A DNA stretch of 64,000 bases from Duganella sp. sic0402 (GCF_019219065.1 NZ_JAHUWK010000003.1:62001-126000); one strand, 5' to 3'. Positions 37,876 to 47,720 are shown, counted from the stretch's first letter. Translations and numbers: made by a program. Notes: generated by a model from the sequence alone, not told the origin.

Positions 37876-38589
37876 TCAGCCGGCTTCCTGGCGCACCAGC
37901 CCGGCCTGATGGGTCACGGCGCGCAGCACGTCGGTCAGCACCGACTGCACCACATCATTGGAGAGCTGGCCTGGCGCAAAGCTTTTCAGCGCGGCCGCCG
38001 CGCCGTGCAGGCCCAGCGTGACGCAGCCGGCATGCAGGCGCTCGATGCGCGCCTGCGCATCCTGCTGCTCTCCTTTGGCCAGCAGCGACGCCAGTTCTGT
38101 GGCGGCGGCGCTCAGCTGATTCTGAAAACCGCTCAGGTAGACCAGCAGGCGCTCGCCGTTGATGCCGAGGCGGCGCTGCGTGTCAGCCGGGTCCTCGGCC
38201 TGATGGTCGTAGCCATGCGCCGCCTGGTCGAGAAACCCCGACAGGTGGACGCGCACCTGCTCCGCCTGGAACGGCTTGACGATATAGCCAGTGGCGCCGG
38301 ACTCGGTGGCCTCGTGCAAGGTGTCCTTGTCGTTGGCCGAGGTAACCAGCACGAACGGCATGCCGCTGAGTTCCGCGTGCGCCTTCACCCGCTGCAGCAG
38401 CTCCATGCCCGACAGGCGCGGCATGCGCAGGTCGCAGAAGCAGATCGCCGGCCGCAGCCCGTCCTCCAGCTGCTGCCATGCGTCCGCGCCATCTTCCGCT
38501 TCGACGATCTCAAAACTGCCGCAGCTGTCGATCAGGTGCATCAGCACCATGCGTGAGACGACATCATCGTCCACTACCAGAACTTTCAT
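37876..38589 (-). CDS. Response regulator with C-terminal Hpt-like helical domain
   Basis: A 237-residue protein. Residues 1-120 are a receiver domain with acidic pocket VVDDD, phosphoacceptor Asp53 (FCDLRMP), a T/S at VTSAND and Lys105 (IVKPF). Residues 140-235 are all-helical and end with a segment (ERLHAGCVTLGLHGAAAALKS) that resembles an Hpt helix but lacks its H-x-L-K-G core. There is no DNA-binding domain. ATG at 38589 was chosen for the GGGAG site upstream. It follows the hybrid sensor kinase in the same direction by 81 bp, so it is probably a signalling partner. Confidence 0.82.
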   Translation of the reverse strand: MKVLVVDDDVVSRMVLMHLIDSCGSFEIVEAEDGADAWQQLEDGLRPAICFCDLRMPRLSGMELLQRVKAHAELSGMPFVLVTSANDKDTLHEATESGATGYIVKPFQAEQVRVHLSGFLDQAAHGYDHQAEDPADTQRRLGINGERLLVYLSGFQNQLSAAATELASLLAKGEQQDAQARIERLHAGCVTLGLHGAAAALKSFAPGQLSNDVVQSVLTDVLRAVTHQAGLVRQEAG

Positions 38590-38670
38590 GTAGCTCCCTG
38601 TGTCGTGTTGTGATGATATTACATCAATAATCGAAGCTTGCAACGTCCTGGACACGATAAAGATGGTGGC

Positions 38671-41600
38671 TTACTGCCTGCTAGCGGCGCTGGCCTGGTC
38701 TAGCAGGCGGCGCAGCTGCGCCATGGCCGATGTGATCTGCGCCCAGTTGCCATGGTCAGCCTCCAGTTCCAGGTCGCCGCACAGCACCTGCAACTCCTGC
38801 TCGCCCAAATAGCCGGCGCTGCCCTTCATGCCGTGTAGCAGCCGGCTGGCCACTTCGCTGTCACGTTCGGCCAGCGCCTGCTCCAGCTCCGCCAGCCGCA
38901 GCGGCGCGTCCTGGTTGAAGGCGGTGCGCAGGCGCGCTTTCAGATCGCTAGTGCCGCTGTGCTGGGCCAGACGCGAGGTTTCCAGCGCCGCCGGCGGCAC
39001 GCCGAACATGGAATCCAGCTCCGGCGTGCCAGCCGCCGGGTTGCGGCGCGGCTGCATGCGCGGCAGCTGGAAGCCACGCTGCAACTGCCGCTCAATCGCA
39101 CGGCTCAACTGGAAGTGCAGCTTGTCCTCATCGATAGGCTTGGTCAGGAAGTCATCCATGCCGGAGGCCAGGTAACGGCTGCGGTCCTCTTCGCTGGCGT
39201 TGGCAGTCAGTGCGATGATCATCAGTTCCTGGTCGCGCACCGGCGCTTCATCCGGTCCGCCGGAACGAATCAGCCGCGTGGCGCTGGCGCCGTCCATTTC
39301 CGGCATGCGGCCGTCCATCAGGATCAGGTCATAGCGCGTCAGCGAACAGGCTTTGACCGCCAGCGCGCCGTTGGCGGCGATGTCCACCTTGTGGCCCAGG
39401 TCTTCCAGCATCATGCGGATGATGATCTGGTTGGTCGGGAAGTCTTCCGCACACAGCACCTTCAGTTGATGGCTGTGCGGCTCGCGCGGCACATGCGGCA
39501 CCACCGGCGGCGGCACGCCGTTCGGCAGCGGCAGCTCAAACACAAAGGTGCTTCCCTTGCCCGGCGTGCTGACGGCACTGATCTCGCCCCCCATCAGGTC
39601 GACCAGCTGGCGGCAGATCGCCAGCCCCAGGCCTGTGCCGCCGTAGCGGCGGGTGGTCGATGCGTCGGCCTGCTCGAACTGCTGGAACAGGCGCGGGATC
39701 GCATCGGCCTCGATGCCGATGCCAGTGTCGGACACGCTGAAACGGATGCGGTTGTCGGCATCCTCGTCAGGCACCCGCTGCACCAGCATCTTCACCATGC
39801 CCTGTTGAGTAAACTTGAAGGCGTTGCCAACCAGGTTGACCAGCACCTGGCGCAAGCGGGTTGGATCGCCGACCACAAACTGCGGCAGCCCATCGCCAAA
39901 CTCCAGGCTGAAACCGACGCTGTGCGCGGCCGCCTGTTCCTCGAACAGGCTGACCACATTCTCCACCGCCGACGACAGCGAAAAGTCGATGTTCTCGATC
40001 GACAGCTTGCCCGCCTCGATCTTGGAGAAATCCAGCAGGTCGTTAATGATGGACAGCAGCGACTGCGCATTGGCTTGCGCCCGCAGAATTTGCTCGCGCG
40101 TGCCGGCGCCGACCTGCAGGTCGCGCAACGCGAAGCCGAGCATGCCGATCACGCCGGCCAGCGGCGTGCGCATTTCGTGGCTCATATTGGCCAGGAACTC
40201 GGATTTCTGGCGTGTCGCGTCTTCCGCCTTCTTCTTGGCGTAGCGCAGCTGGTCGCGCGTCTGGCGCAAGGTTTGCAGTGTCTCTTCCAGTTCCTGGTAG
40301 GCGCGCGCGTTTTCCAGGCCGGTGGCGGCATGCGAGGCCAGCGTTTGCAGCATGTCCATGTGGATGCGCTGATAGCTGTTGCGCTCGCGGCTATGCACGC
40401 TGAGCAGGCCGATCACCTTGTCTCCGGTGATCAGCGGCGCGTACATCATCGAACGTGCGGGCGTCGGCGGCAAGCCATCCACCCGCAGGCACGGCGCCAG
40501 CGACTCTAGCCCGGAGTCGTCCATGTACTCACGGTACTCGCGCTCAAAATCATTGATCAGGATAGGCTTGCGATGCGTCAGGCACCACACGGCCAGTTGA
40601 TTCGGCTGGTCCAGCCGGCGCTGGTAGGGCAGCGAGCGCACCCCGCCTTCAATGGCAAACGGGAATTCAATCACACCCGCCTCTTCGCGCACGAAACCGA
40701 TGCCGAAGATTTGCGCGTTCATCAGGTGGTTGACGTGGCTGTACAGCGTCTGCATGGTGGCTTCGATGTCCAGCGAGGCGCTCATCTCGCGTCCCAGCTC
40801 GCTCAGCACTGAGATATTGCGGTGCGCCTGTTCCACTTCTTCCTTTTGCCGCTCGGTATCGAGGCGGCGCTGTTCAGCCTCGGCGCGCTGTGCCTCCGCT
40901 TCCAAACGGCGTCGCTCCAGCTCATGCTTCTGCTGTTGCAGCTGCTGGTTCTTGTATTCGACTTCGGCGGTGCGCGAACCGACCAGCTGCTCCAGCCGCA
41001 GTTGCTGATGGCGCAGGCTGCGCACCCGTGCATGATAGGCAGCGTACGCGCCGCCCAGCGCCAGCAGCGCCAGCAGCGTGCGGAACCACCAGGTCTTCCA
41101 GAACGGCGGCAGGATGGTGATTTCCAGGGTGGCGGCGTTGTCGTTCCAGATGCCGTCCTTGTTGGAGGCCTTCACGCGGAATACGTATTTGCCGGAATCC
41201 AGATTGGTGTAGGTCGCAAAGCGCTTGGTGGAGTCGGTCACCACCCAGTCTTCGTCAAAGCCCTGCAACTGGTAGGCGAATCGGTTGCGCTGCGGCGCCG
41301 CGTAGTGCAGCGCCGCAAACTCCAGCGAGAACACCGAATCCGCTTCCAGCAGCGTCAGCGCGGACGTATGTTCGATCGCGGTTTTCAGCACATCTGGATG
41401 GTCGCCCTGCCCCGGCTTGAGCGATTTGTTAAAAATCTGGAAGTCGGTGATCGCCACTGTCGGCGCCACGCTGTTCTCGCGCACCTCGGCCGGCGAGAAC
41501 GCGGTGATGCCGTTAAAACCGCCGAAGTACAGCGTGCCATCCGGCGTGCGCAGCGCCGCACCGTCGAAATAAGCGCCTTCGATGGTGCCGTCGGCGCCGC

Positions 41601-43509
41601 TGTAGTTGCGTACCAGTCCCGTATCGACATTCAACCGCGACAGGCCGCTATTGGTGCTCAGCCACAGATTGCCGGCATCGTCTGGCAGGATGGACGCAAT
41701 CGCATCATCGGCGATGCCGTCCTTGCGCAGATAGCGGCGGAAACGCACGCTGCCGTCTGCCGCCACCTCCATCTTGTTCAAGCCAGCCGCCGTGCCGACC
41801 CAGACGGCGCCGCGCGCATCCTCGTACAGATAATGCACCTCGTCGTGACTGAGGCTGTAAGGGTCGGCCGGATCGCGGCGGAAGTGGCGGAACTGGCCGC
41901 TCTTGCGGTCCAGCAGATCAAGGCCGTTGAAGGTGCCGATCCACAGCTGCCCTTTGCGGTCCTCCAGTATCGGCCGCACCACGTTATCGGACAGGCTGCT
42001 GCTGTCGGCCGGATTGTGGCGGAAGGTGCGTGTTTCCAGCGTTTGCGGATCGACCCGGTGCAGCCCGCCGCGCGATGCGATCCACAGGATGCCGCTGCGG
42101 TCCTGCACGATATTGCGGATGGTGTCGCTGGCCGGATCGCCGCGCACAAAGGACAGCGAGCGGATCGCCCCGCTGGCCAGATTCAGGTGATTGATGCCGG
42201 CCGGTCCGCCTATCCACAGATTACCGCTCTTCTCGCGCCACAGCGAGGTGACCTGGTCGTCATTGATGCTGTTGGGCTGATGCGGATCGTGCCGCCACAC
42301 CTTGCTGGCGCCCGTGACCGGATCGTACAGGTTCAAGCCGCCGCTGCTGCCCAGCCACAGCTTGCCGTGGCCGTCGGCGACAATCGCGCGCACCTTGTTG
42401 TCCGACAGCGCGTTGGGCTGGTCGGCCTGGCGCACGATGCGCGCAAAGCCGCCGCTGCCCATGTCGACCCGGCTCACGCCATCGTTCCAGGTGCCGACCC
42501 AGAAGGTGCCCACGCGGTCGCGGAACAGCGCCGATATCTGGTTGTCCGCCACGCTATGCGCATCGCTGACCTGGTGCCGGTACTGCACCAGCCGGCCCTG
42601 CGCCGGCAGCCAGCGGAACAGGCCATCGGCCAGCGAGCCGGCCCACAGATTGGCCTCCGCGTCCTCGTACAGCGAGGTGATGCTGACGCCGGGCTGCAAT
42701 CCCTCGCGCGCGCCGATGCGGCGGCGCTGCGGCTCTCCATCGCTCAGGCGCCATTGTTCCAGCCCGCCCTGCGTGCCCACCCACAGCGCCTGCGTACTGT
42801 CCACCTGCAGCGCCACCACCGAGTTGAATTTGCTGTCGCCGCTGGCGTCTACGCTGTAGTGCTGGAAGCGCGTGCCGCCCGGCGGCAGCATGTCCAGACC
42901 GGCGGCGGTGCCCACCCACAAGCGGCCGGCGGCGTCGCGCGCCAGTGCGTTCACATGGTCGTTGCCCAGACTGCCCGCATCGGCCGGATCGTGGTGCCAG
43001 CTGGTGAAGCGTTTGCTGGCCGGATTGAAGTGATGCAGGCCATCGGCGGTGGCCACCCACAGTCCGCCCAGGCCATCGTCAGTAATCGCGCGCACATGGC
43101 GGTTGCCGTTGCCGCGCTGCGCCGACTCTCCCGGCAGGAAATGGATGAAGGTCTTGCTGGCCGAATCGTAGCGATCCAGGCCGCCGTCGGTGCCTATCCA
43201 CAGCTGGCCGGCCGGGTCAAGGTGCAGCACGCGAACCCAGTTGTCCACCAGGCTGCGCGGATCGGAGACGGCGCTTTTGTAGGTGATGGTGCGGTAGCCG
43301 TCGAAGCGGGTCAGGCCAGCCTGCGTGCCGAGCCAGATGAAGCCCTGCTTGTCCTGCGCGATGGCCAGCACGGTTTCCTGCGCCAATCCATGCTCCACGC
43401 TAAGCTGCTCGAAGCGCAGCGTGCGCGGCGGCGCGCCGGCGCTGGCAGTGGCAAGCCACAGCAACAGAACCGGCAGCAGCAGTCGGCGGAGATAGTTAGA
43501 CCAGCGCAT
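38671..43509 (-). CDS. Hybrid sensor histidine kinase with beta-propeller sensor, GAF, receiver and Hpt domains
   Basis: A 1612-residue membrane sensor. After a signal sequence (LLLPVLLLWLATASAG), residues 25 to about 690 hold many two-component-regulator propeller repeats of the form LWIGT-x-x-GL-x-x-x. A Y_Y_Y domain ends near FRVKASNKDGIW, followed by a membrane helix near 800, a coiled coil and a GAF domain. HisKA has His1111 (NMSHEMRTPL), HATPase has VNLVGNAFKFT, DTGIGIE and GGTGLGLAI, the receiver has Asp1399 and the C-terminal Hpt has His1559 (LLHGMKGSAGYLG). The whole phosphorelay is therefore in one chain. It begins 3 bp after a patatin gene. The propeller-sensor design is used for glycan or envelope signals in other bacteria; the ligand here is unknown. 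Confidence 0.92.
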   Translation of the reverse strand: MRWSNYLRRLLLPVLLLWLATASAGAPPRTLRFEQLSVEHGLAQETVLAIAQDKQGFIWLGTQAGLTRFDGYRTITYKSAVSDPRSLVDNWVRVLHLDPAGQLWIGTDGGLDRYDSASKTFIHFLPGESAQRGNGNRHVRAITDDGLGGLWVATADGLHHFNPASKRFTSWHHDPADAGSLGNDHVNALARDAAGRLWVGTAAGLDMLPPGGTRFQHYSVDASGDSKFNSVVALQVDSTQALWVGTQGGLEQWRLSDGEPQRRRIGAREGLQPGVSITSLYEDAEANLWAGSLADGLFRWLPAQGRLVQYRHQVSDAHSVADNQISALFRDRVGTFWVGTWNDGVSRVDMGSGGFARIVRQADQPNALSDNKVRAIVADGHGKLWLGSSGGLNLYDPVTGASKVWRHDPHQPNSINDDQVTSLWREKSGNLWIGGPAGINHLNLASGAIRSLSFVRGDPASDTIRNIVQDRSGILWIASRGGLHRVDPQTLETRTFRHNPADSSSLSDNVVRPILEDRKGQLWIGTFNGLDLLDRKSGQFRHFRRDPADPYSLSHDEVHYLYEDARGAVWVGTAAGLNKMEVAADGSVRFRRYLRKDGIADDAIASILPDDAGNLWLSTNSGLSRLNVDTGLVRNYSGADGTIEGAYFDGAALRTPDGTLYFGGFNGITAFSPAEVRENSVAPTVAITDFQIFNKSLKPGQGDHPDVLKTAIEHTSALTLLEADSVFSLEFAALHYAAPQRNRFAYQLQGFDEDWVVTDSTKRFATYTNLDSGKYVFRVKASNKDGIWNDNAATLEITILPPFWKTWWFRTLLALLALGGAYAAYHARVRSLRHQQLRLEQLVGSRTAEVEYKNQQLQQQKHELERRRLEAEAQRAEAEQRRLDTERQKEEVEQAHRNISVLSELGREMSASLDIEATMQTLYSHVNHLMNAQIFGIGFVREEAGVIEFPFAIEGGVRSLPYQRRLDQPNQLAVWCLTHRKPILINDFEREYREYMDDSGLESLAPCLRVDGLPPTPARSMMYAPLITGDKVIGLLSVHSRERNSYQRIHMDMLQTLASHAATGLENARAYQELEETLQTLRQTRDQLRYAKKKAEDATRQKSEFLANMSHEMRTPLAGVIGMLGFALRDLQVGAGTREQILRAQANAQSLLSIINDLLDFSKIEAGKLSIENIDFSLSSAVENVVSLFEEQAAAHSVGFSLEFGDGLPQFVVGDPTRLRQVLVNLVGNAFKFTQQGMVKMLVQRVPDEDADNRIRFSVSDTGIGIEADAIPRLFQQFEQADASTTRRYGGTGLGLAICRQLVDLMGGEISAVSTPGKGSTFVFELPLPNGVPPPVVPHVPREPHSHQLKVLCAEDFPTNQIIIRMMLEDLGHKVDIAANGALAVKACSLTRYDLILMDGRMPEMDGASATRLIRSGGPDEAPVRDQELMIIALTANASEEDRSRYLASGMDDFLTKPIDEDKLHFQLSRAIERQLQRGFQLPRMQPRRNPAAGTPELDSMFGVPPAALETSRLAQHSGTSDLKARLRTAFNQDAPLRLAELEQALAERDSEVASRLLHGMKGSAGYLGEQELQVLCGDLELEADHGNWAQITSAMAQLRRLLDQASAASRQ

Positions 43510-43512
43510 GCA

Positions 43513-44688
43513 TCAGGATTCAAAGAAGGCCAGCACATCGCTTTTTCGGGCGAAGGTGTCGCGCTGGCCGAGACGGATCAGCTCACAGGTGTAGCTGGAT
43601 TCAAACAGCAGGTAGGAGGCCAGCGCGGCGCCGCGCGCTTCGGTCGCGCCTATGCCGGACAGCATGGTGCGGATCGGCGCCGGCAGGCTGGCGATGTGAC
43701 GTGTCGCGATATCGTCCAGGCGTTCGGACGGCGCGATCACCAGCAGCTGCACCGGCTTGAGCGGAGTTTGCTCCAGCAGCTCCGACGGCAGCATGGACAA
43801 AGTCTTGTTGATGCGTTCCAGCCGCTCGATATCGACCGCCAGGCCGTCAAGGAAAATCGACGACAGCGCATGGCCGGCGATCTGCGCCAGGCTCGGATAG
43901 CGGGCCGTGTTCTTCTCGGCGGCACTGCGCGCAGGTTCGGTCAGGCGTCCGGCGCCGACCACCAGCACCTTGCTGGCGCCGAGGTGGATCGCCGGCGAGA
44001 TCGGCGCCAGCTGGCGCATCGAGCCATCGCCGCAATATTCACGGTGCCCTCCCATGTACAGCGGTGTGGCTGGAAAGATGAAAGGAATCGCCGACGACGC
44101 CAGCAGATGCTCGACGCCGATCTGGTCCTGCAAAGCCACCCGCTGCATGCGCACCCATGGCGCGATGTCGGCGGCGGTCTGGTAAAAGGTCAGGTGATTG
44201 CCGCCAGTGTAGGACGAGGCGGTGACGGCCAGCGCGTGCAGCAAGCCTTCGGACAGCACGCTGTCCAGGCGCGGCAGGTCCAGCATGCGGTGCAGCAGGC
44301 CGACCAGCGGCGTGTTATCCAGCAGCGATGCGGGCGGTGTGGCGCGCCACTTGCGCAGCAGCCAGCCGAACGACAGCAGCGACAGCCAGCGCGCGCCGGA
44401 GCGGATCACGCCCAGCGAATCGGCGCGGTAGACCTGTTCCACCTCGATGTTCTGCCACACGTCGAGCAGTTTCTGCACCCCCTCGCCGAAGTTGTCGGCG
44501 CGGCAGGCCAGCGCGGTGGCGTTGATTGCGCCGGCGGAGGTGCCGCAGATGATGTCGAAGGGATTGCGGGCCGGCGGCCAGCCCTCCTCCCACAAGATCT
44601 CCGATATCGCCTGCAGCACGCCAACCTGGTAGGCGGCACGCGCGCCGCCGCCGGTCAGGATCAAGCCTGTTTTCTTTTGTAGTCCCAT
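43513..44688 (-). CDS. Patatin-like phospholipase family protein
   Basis: A 391-residue cytoplasmic or membrane-associated lipid acyl hydrolase. The glycine-rich oxyanion loop TGGGARAAYQVG is at residues 12-23, the nucleophile Ser51 in ICGTSAGAINA, and the catalytic Asp in CGDGSMRQLAP. The family cleaves acyl chains from phospholipids. Its stop codon is only 3 bp from the sensor kinase start, so the two are almost certainly co-translated. This neighbour relation suggests a lipid-linked signalling or response role, which is inference. Confidence 0.87.
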   Translation of the reverse strand: MGLQKKTGLILTGGGARAAYQVGVLQAISEILWEEGWPPARNPFDIICGTSAGAINATALACRADNFGEGVQKLLDVWQNIEVEQVYRADSLGVIRSGARWLSLLSFGWLLRKWRATPPASLLDNTPLVGLLHRMLDLPRLDSVLSEGLLHALAVTASSYTGGNHLTFYQTAADIAPWVRMQRVALQDQIGVEHLLASSAIPFIFPATPLYMGGHREYCGDGSMRQLAPISPAIHLGASKVLVVGAGRLTEPARSAAEKNTARYPSLAQIAGHALSSIFLDGLAVDIERLERINKTLSMLPSELLEQTPLKPVQLLVIAPSERLDDIATRHIASLPAPIRTMLSGIGATEARGAALASYLLFESSYTCELIRLGQRDTFARKSDVLAFFES

Positions 44689-44726
44689 CTTGCAAGGTTA
44701 GCAGGGTCTACGCCGTTTGGGGAGGT

Positions 44727-46517
44727 TTACTCCCCTAAAACCACGCCTTCCCGGCGCGGATCGGCACCGCCGAACCATTCCTGCTTGCCGTTGATGTTGC
44801 GGCGCTGGATGCCTTGCAAACCTGAGTTCTGATCGTATTCGCGGATATCGTGGCCGCGCGCCTTCAGTTCCGCCACCACCGCGCGGCTGACGCGGCCCGC
44901 TTCCAGTTCGGTCGGGCCGTTGCGGCTGCCGATATTCGGCAGGCTGATCGCCTGCTGCACGTCCAGGTTCCAGTCCAGCGTACCGACCAGCACCTTGGCG
45001 ACGTAGTTGATGATGGCCGAGCCGCCCGGCGAGCCGGTGGCCAGCACCAGCTTGTGGGTGCCCTTGTCGAACACCAGCGTCGGCGACATCGCGCTGCGCG
45101 GACGCTTGCCCGGCTGGACGCGGTTGGCGATCGGGCCGTTTTCGTCCTGCGAGTCGAAGGAGAAGTCAGTCAGCTGGTTGTTCAGCATGAAGCCATCGAC
45201 CATCTGGCGCGCGCCGAACGCGTCTTCGACGGACGTGGTCATCGACAGGCCGCCGCCGAAGGCGTCCACCGCCACCAGGTGCGAGGTGGACGGCTTGTCG
45301 ATGGCGGTGTCGGTGCCCCAGGCGACTTGCATGGTATCCGGCGTGCCGTAGTTGGCGCGGCCCATTGACTTGTCGCCGATCAGTGCTGCGCGCTGTTTCA
45401 GGTAGCCCTTGTCCAGCATGGCGCTGACGCCTTTGCCAGGCAGAGGCACGAAGTCGGTATCAGCCACATAGCGATTGCGGTCGGCATACGCCAGCCGACC
45501 CGCTTCGGTGAACAGATGGATGCCCTCGGCTGTCAGTTGGCCATTCACCGGCTTGTACGGGCTGATGTCCTTGTTCTCCAGAATACCCAGCATTTGCGCG
45601 ATGGCGATGCCGCCGGAAGATGGCGGCGGCGCACCGCACACAGTCCACTGCTTGTAGTCGCTACAGATCGGCGCACGTTCCTTGGCCTGGTAGCCGGCGA
45701 TATCGGCGGCAGTCAGCTTGCCCGGATTGCTCGGATGCGAGGCCACCTTGGCGGCGATGTCTTTGGCGATGCGGCCTTTGTAGAAAGCGTCGGCGCCGCC
45801 TTCGGCGATTTCGCGCAAGGTCTGCGCCAGATCAGGATTCTTCAGGATGTAGCCGACTGCGCGCGGCTTGCCGTCGGCGTCATAGAAGTAGGCGCGGGCG
45901 ACCGGATCGCGCGCCAGGAATTTATCGTAGGAGATCAGCGCGTTCAGGCGCGGGCTCACGGCAAAGCCGTTCTGCGCCAGCTGGATCGCTGGCTGGAACA
46001 AGGCTTTCCACGGCAGCTTGCCATGCTGCTTGTGCGCCAGCTCCAGCATGCGCAGCACGCCGGGCGCGCCGGTCGAGCGGCCGCCCACCACGCCTACTTC
46101 GCGCGATACCGGCTTGCCGTTCGCGTCCTGGAACAGGTGTTCGTCCGCAGCGGCGGGCGCGGTTTCGCGGCCGTCATAGGATTGCACGTGTTTGCCGTCG
46201 GAGTACATCAGGAACGAGCCGCCGCCGATGCCGGACGATTGCGGCTCCACCAGCGTCAGCACCATCTGCACCGCGATGGCCGCGTCAATGGCGGCGCCGC
46301 CCTGCTTCAGGATTTGATAACCGGCTTGCGTGGCCAGCGGATTGGCCGCAGCCACCATGAATTTTTGCGAGGATTTTCCGGCTTTCTCAGCGTAGCCGGT
46401 GGCGATTTCCGGTGCGTGATCCGGCGTGGCGCGTTGCGCATAAGCTGGCGCCTGAGGCGACAAATAAGCCGCGCCGATGATGGCGATACTCAGCGCCAGG
46501 GTCTTCAAACGATTCAT
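44727..46517 (-). CDS. ggt: Gamma-glutamyltransferase precursor
   Basis: A 596-residue periplasmic Ntn-hydrolase that breaks the gamma-glutamyl bond of glutathione and related peptides. A signal peptide ends near PAYAQRA. LVEPQSSGIGGGSFLMY and YDGRETAP are in the large subunit. The autoprocessing site is at the TSHLVAVDAFGG segment, whose Thr becomes the nucleophile of the small subunit. GSPGGSAIINYV is near the end. ATG at 46517 was used; the longer frame would swallow the neighbouring transporter gene. A GGGGAG/CTCCCC hairpin (44719-44735) sits over the stop codon but has no T-run. Confidence 0.92.
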   Translation of the reverse strand: MNRLKTLALSIAIIGAAYLSPQAPAYAQRATPDHAPEIATGYAEKAGKSSQKFMVAAANPLATQAGYQILKQGGAAIDAAIAVQMVLTLVEPQSSGIGGGSFLMYSDGKHVQSYDGRETAPAAADEHLFQDANGKPVSREVGVVGGRSTGAPGVLRMLELAHKQHGKLPWKALFQPAIQLAQNGFAVSPRLNALISYDKFLARDPVARAYFYDADGKPRAVGYILKNPDLAQTLREIAEGGADAFYKGRIAKDIAAKVASHPSNPGKLTAADIAGYQAKERAPICSDYKQWTVCGAPPPSSGGIAIAQMLGILENKDISPYKPVNGQLTAEGIHLFTEAGRLAYADRNRYVADTDFVPLPGKGVSAMLDKGYLKQRAALIGDKSMGRANYGTPDTMQVAWGTDTAIDKPSTSHLVAVDAFGGGLSMTTSVEDAFGARQMVDGFMLNNQLTDFSFDSQDENGPIANRVQPGKRPRSAMSPTLVFDKGTHKLVLATGSPGGSAIINYVAKVLVGTLDWNLDVQQAISLPNIGSRNGPTELEAGRVSRAVVAELKARGHDIREYDQNSGLQGIQRRNINGKQEWFGGADPRREGVVLGE

Positions 46518-46547
46518 GTACTCTCCCAAACAAATCATCTGGCATCG

Positions 46548-46563
46548 TACACGAAATCGTGTA
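46548..46563. promoter_or_regulatory. Operator-like palindrome upstream of ggt
   Basis: A 16-bp inverted repeat, TACACGA and TCGTGTA around AA, 31 bp upstream of the ggt start and just after the small transporter stop codon. Could be a repressor site; the regulator is not known. Confidence 0.4.
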
Positions 46564-46570
46564 TATCGTT

Positions 46571-46912
46571 TTAGCGCGCCACCACAAAGGCGCCAGCGCC
46601 GATCAGCAACAGGCCGAACATTTTCAGCGGCGTCAGGCTCTCCTGCAGCACCAGGGTGCCAACCAGGGTCACCATGACGATGGTAATCGCAGTCATGAAG
46701 GGATAAGCCAGGCTGATGGCCAGCCGTTCCAGCGCGAAGGCGTAGCAAATAAAGCCGAGGCCATACGCGCCACCGGCGCCGCCCAGCCACAGCAGCCGCT
46801 CCAGGGTGATGCCGGCGCCGGCGTGGCTGGACATCTTGATTAAAAAGGTGGCGGCGGCGCTGGCGACGGAGGCCAGCACCAGCCACAGATAACCGGTGGT
46901 AGTAGGATTCAT
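46571..46912 (-). CDS. Small four-helix transporter (SMR/EamA-like)
   Basis: A 113-residue membrane protein with four predicted helices covering nearly its whole length. It resembles SMR/EamA half-size transporters such as ArnE/ArnF: LWLVLASVASAAATFLIKMS in helix one, then the FALERLAISLAYPFMTAI segment around helices two and three. Substrate unknown; drug, polyamine or undecaprenyl-sugar transport are known for relatives. It is followed 53 bp later by ggt in the same direction. Confidence 0.75.
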   Translation of the reverse strand: MNPTTTGYLWLVLASVASAAATFLIKMSSHAGAGITLERLLWLGGAGGAYGLGFICYAFALERLAISLAYPFMTAITIVMVTLVGTLVLQESLTPLKMFGLLLIGAGAFVVAR

Positions 46913-46941
46913 GGCGGCGATTATACAGGCCGCCAGCAGGC

Positions 46942-47700
46942 CTACTTCGGTTGCATGCGGATCGCGCCGTCGAGGCGGATGGTTTCACCGTTCAGCATCG
47001 GGTTCTCGATGATGGCTTTAGCCAGCAACGCGTATTCATCCGGTTTGCCCAGGCGCGGCGGGAACGGCACCATCGCGCCGAGCGCGTCCTGCACTTCCTG
47101 CGGCATGCCCATCAACATGGGGGTCTCGAAGATGCCGGGCGCGATGGTCATCACGCGGATGCCGTTGCGCGACAGGTCGCGCGCCATCGGCAAGGTCAGG
47201 CCGGCGACGGCGGCTTTCGACGACGCATAGGCGGCCTGGCCGATCTGGCCGTCAAACGCCGCCACCGAGGCGGTGTTGATGATGACGCCGCGCTCGCCGG
47301 TTGGCAGCGGTGCGTTTTTACTCATCGCGTCGGCCGCCAGGCGGGCCATATTGAAGGTGCCGACCAGGTTGATCATCACCACTTTCTGGAACAGCTCCAG
47401 CGCGTGCGGACCGTCCTTGCCGACGGTCTTGGCGGCCGGTGCGATGCCGGCGCAATTGACGATGCCGCGCAGCGTGCCCTGCGCCAGCGCGGCCGCCACG
47501 ACGGCCTGTCCATCCGCTTCCGAGGTCACGTCGCACCTGACGAACACGCCTTTGAGCTCGGCGGCCAGCGCCTGGCCGGCCTCCACCTGCACATCGGCCA
47601 CCACCACCTTGCCGCCCTGCCCGGCCACCATCCGCGCGGTCGCCGCACCCAGTCCCGACGCGCCGCCGGTGATGATGAATACGCTGTCCTGAATCTGCAT
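46942..47700 (-). CDS. SDR family 3-hydroxyacyl-CoA dehydrogenase (3-hydroxy-2-methylbutyryl-CoA type)
   Basis: A 252-residue classical short-chain dehydrogenase. The NAD site is [20 protein letters not shown] follows, then the catalytic set Ser in NTASVAAF, and Tyr/Lys in AYASSKAAV. The insertion [18 protein letters not shown] and the C-terminus [20 protein letters not shown] are characteristic of the HSD17B10-like group that oxidises 3-hydroxy-2-methylbutyryl-CoA in isoleucine and fatty-acid breakdown. A perfect 20-bp palindrome lies 20 bp upstream. AGGAGA precedes the ATG. Confidence 0.88.
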   Translation of the reverse strand: MQIQDSVFIITGGASGLGAATARMVAGQGGKVVVADVQVEAGQALAAELKGVFVRCDVTSEADGQAVVAAALAQGTLRGIVNCAGIAPAAKTVGKDGPHALELFQKVVMINLVGTFNMARLAADAMSKNAPLPTGERGVIINTASVAAFDGQIGQAAYASSKAAVAGLTLPMARDLSRNGIRVMTIAPGIFETPMLMGMPQEVQDALGAMVPFPPRLGKPDEYALLAKAIIENPMLNGETIRLDGAIRMQPK

Positions 47701-47720
47701 GCCTGTCTCCTGTTTTTATT

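Noticed and set aside
40822..44682. 1286-residue open frame on the plus strand opposite the sensor kinase and patatin genes
   Set aside because: It is antisense to two well-supported genes; its His/Gln/Arg/Ala-rich composition is that of a GC-rich shadow frame, with no domain.
44719..44735. Terminator after ggt
   Set aside because: A GGGGAG/CTCCCC hairpin exists but overlaps the stop codon and has no T-run on the minus strand.
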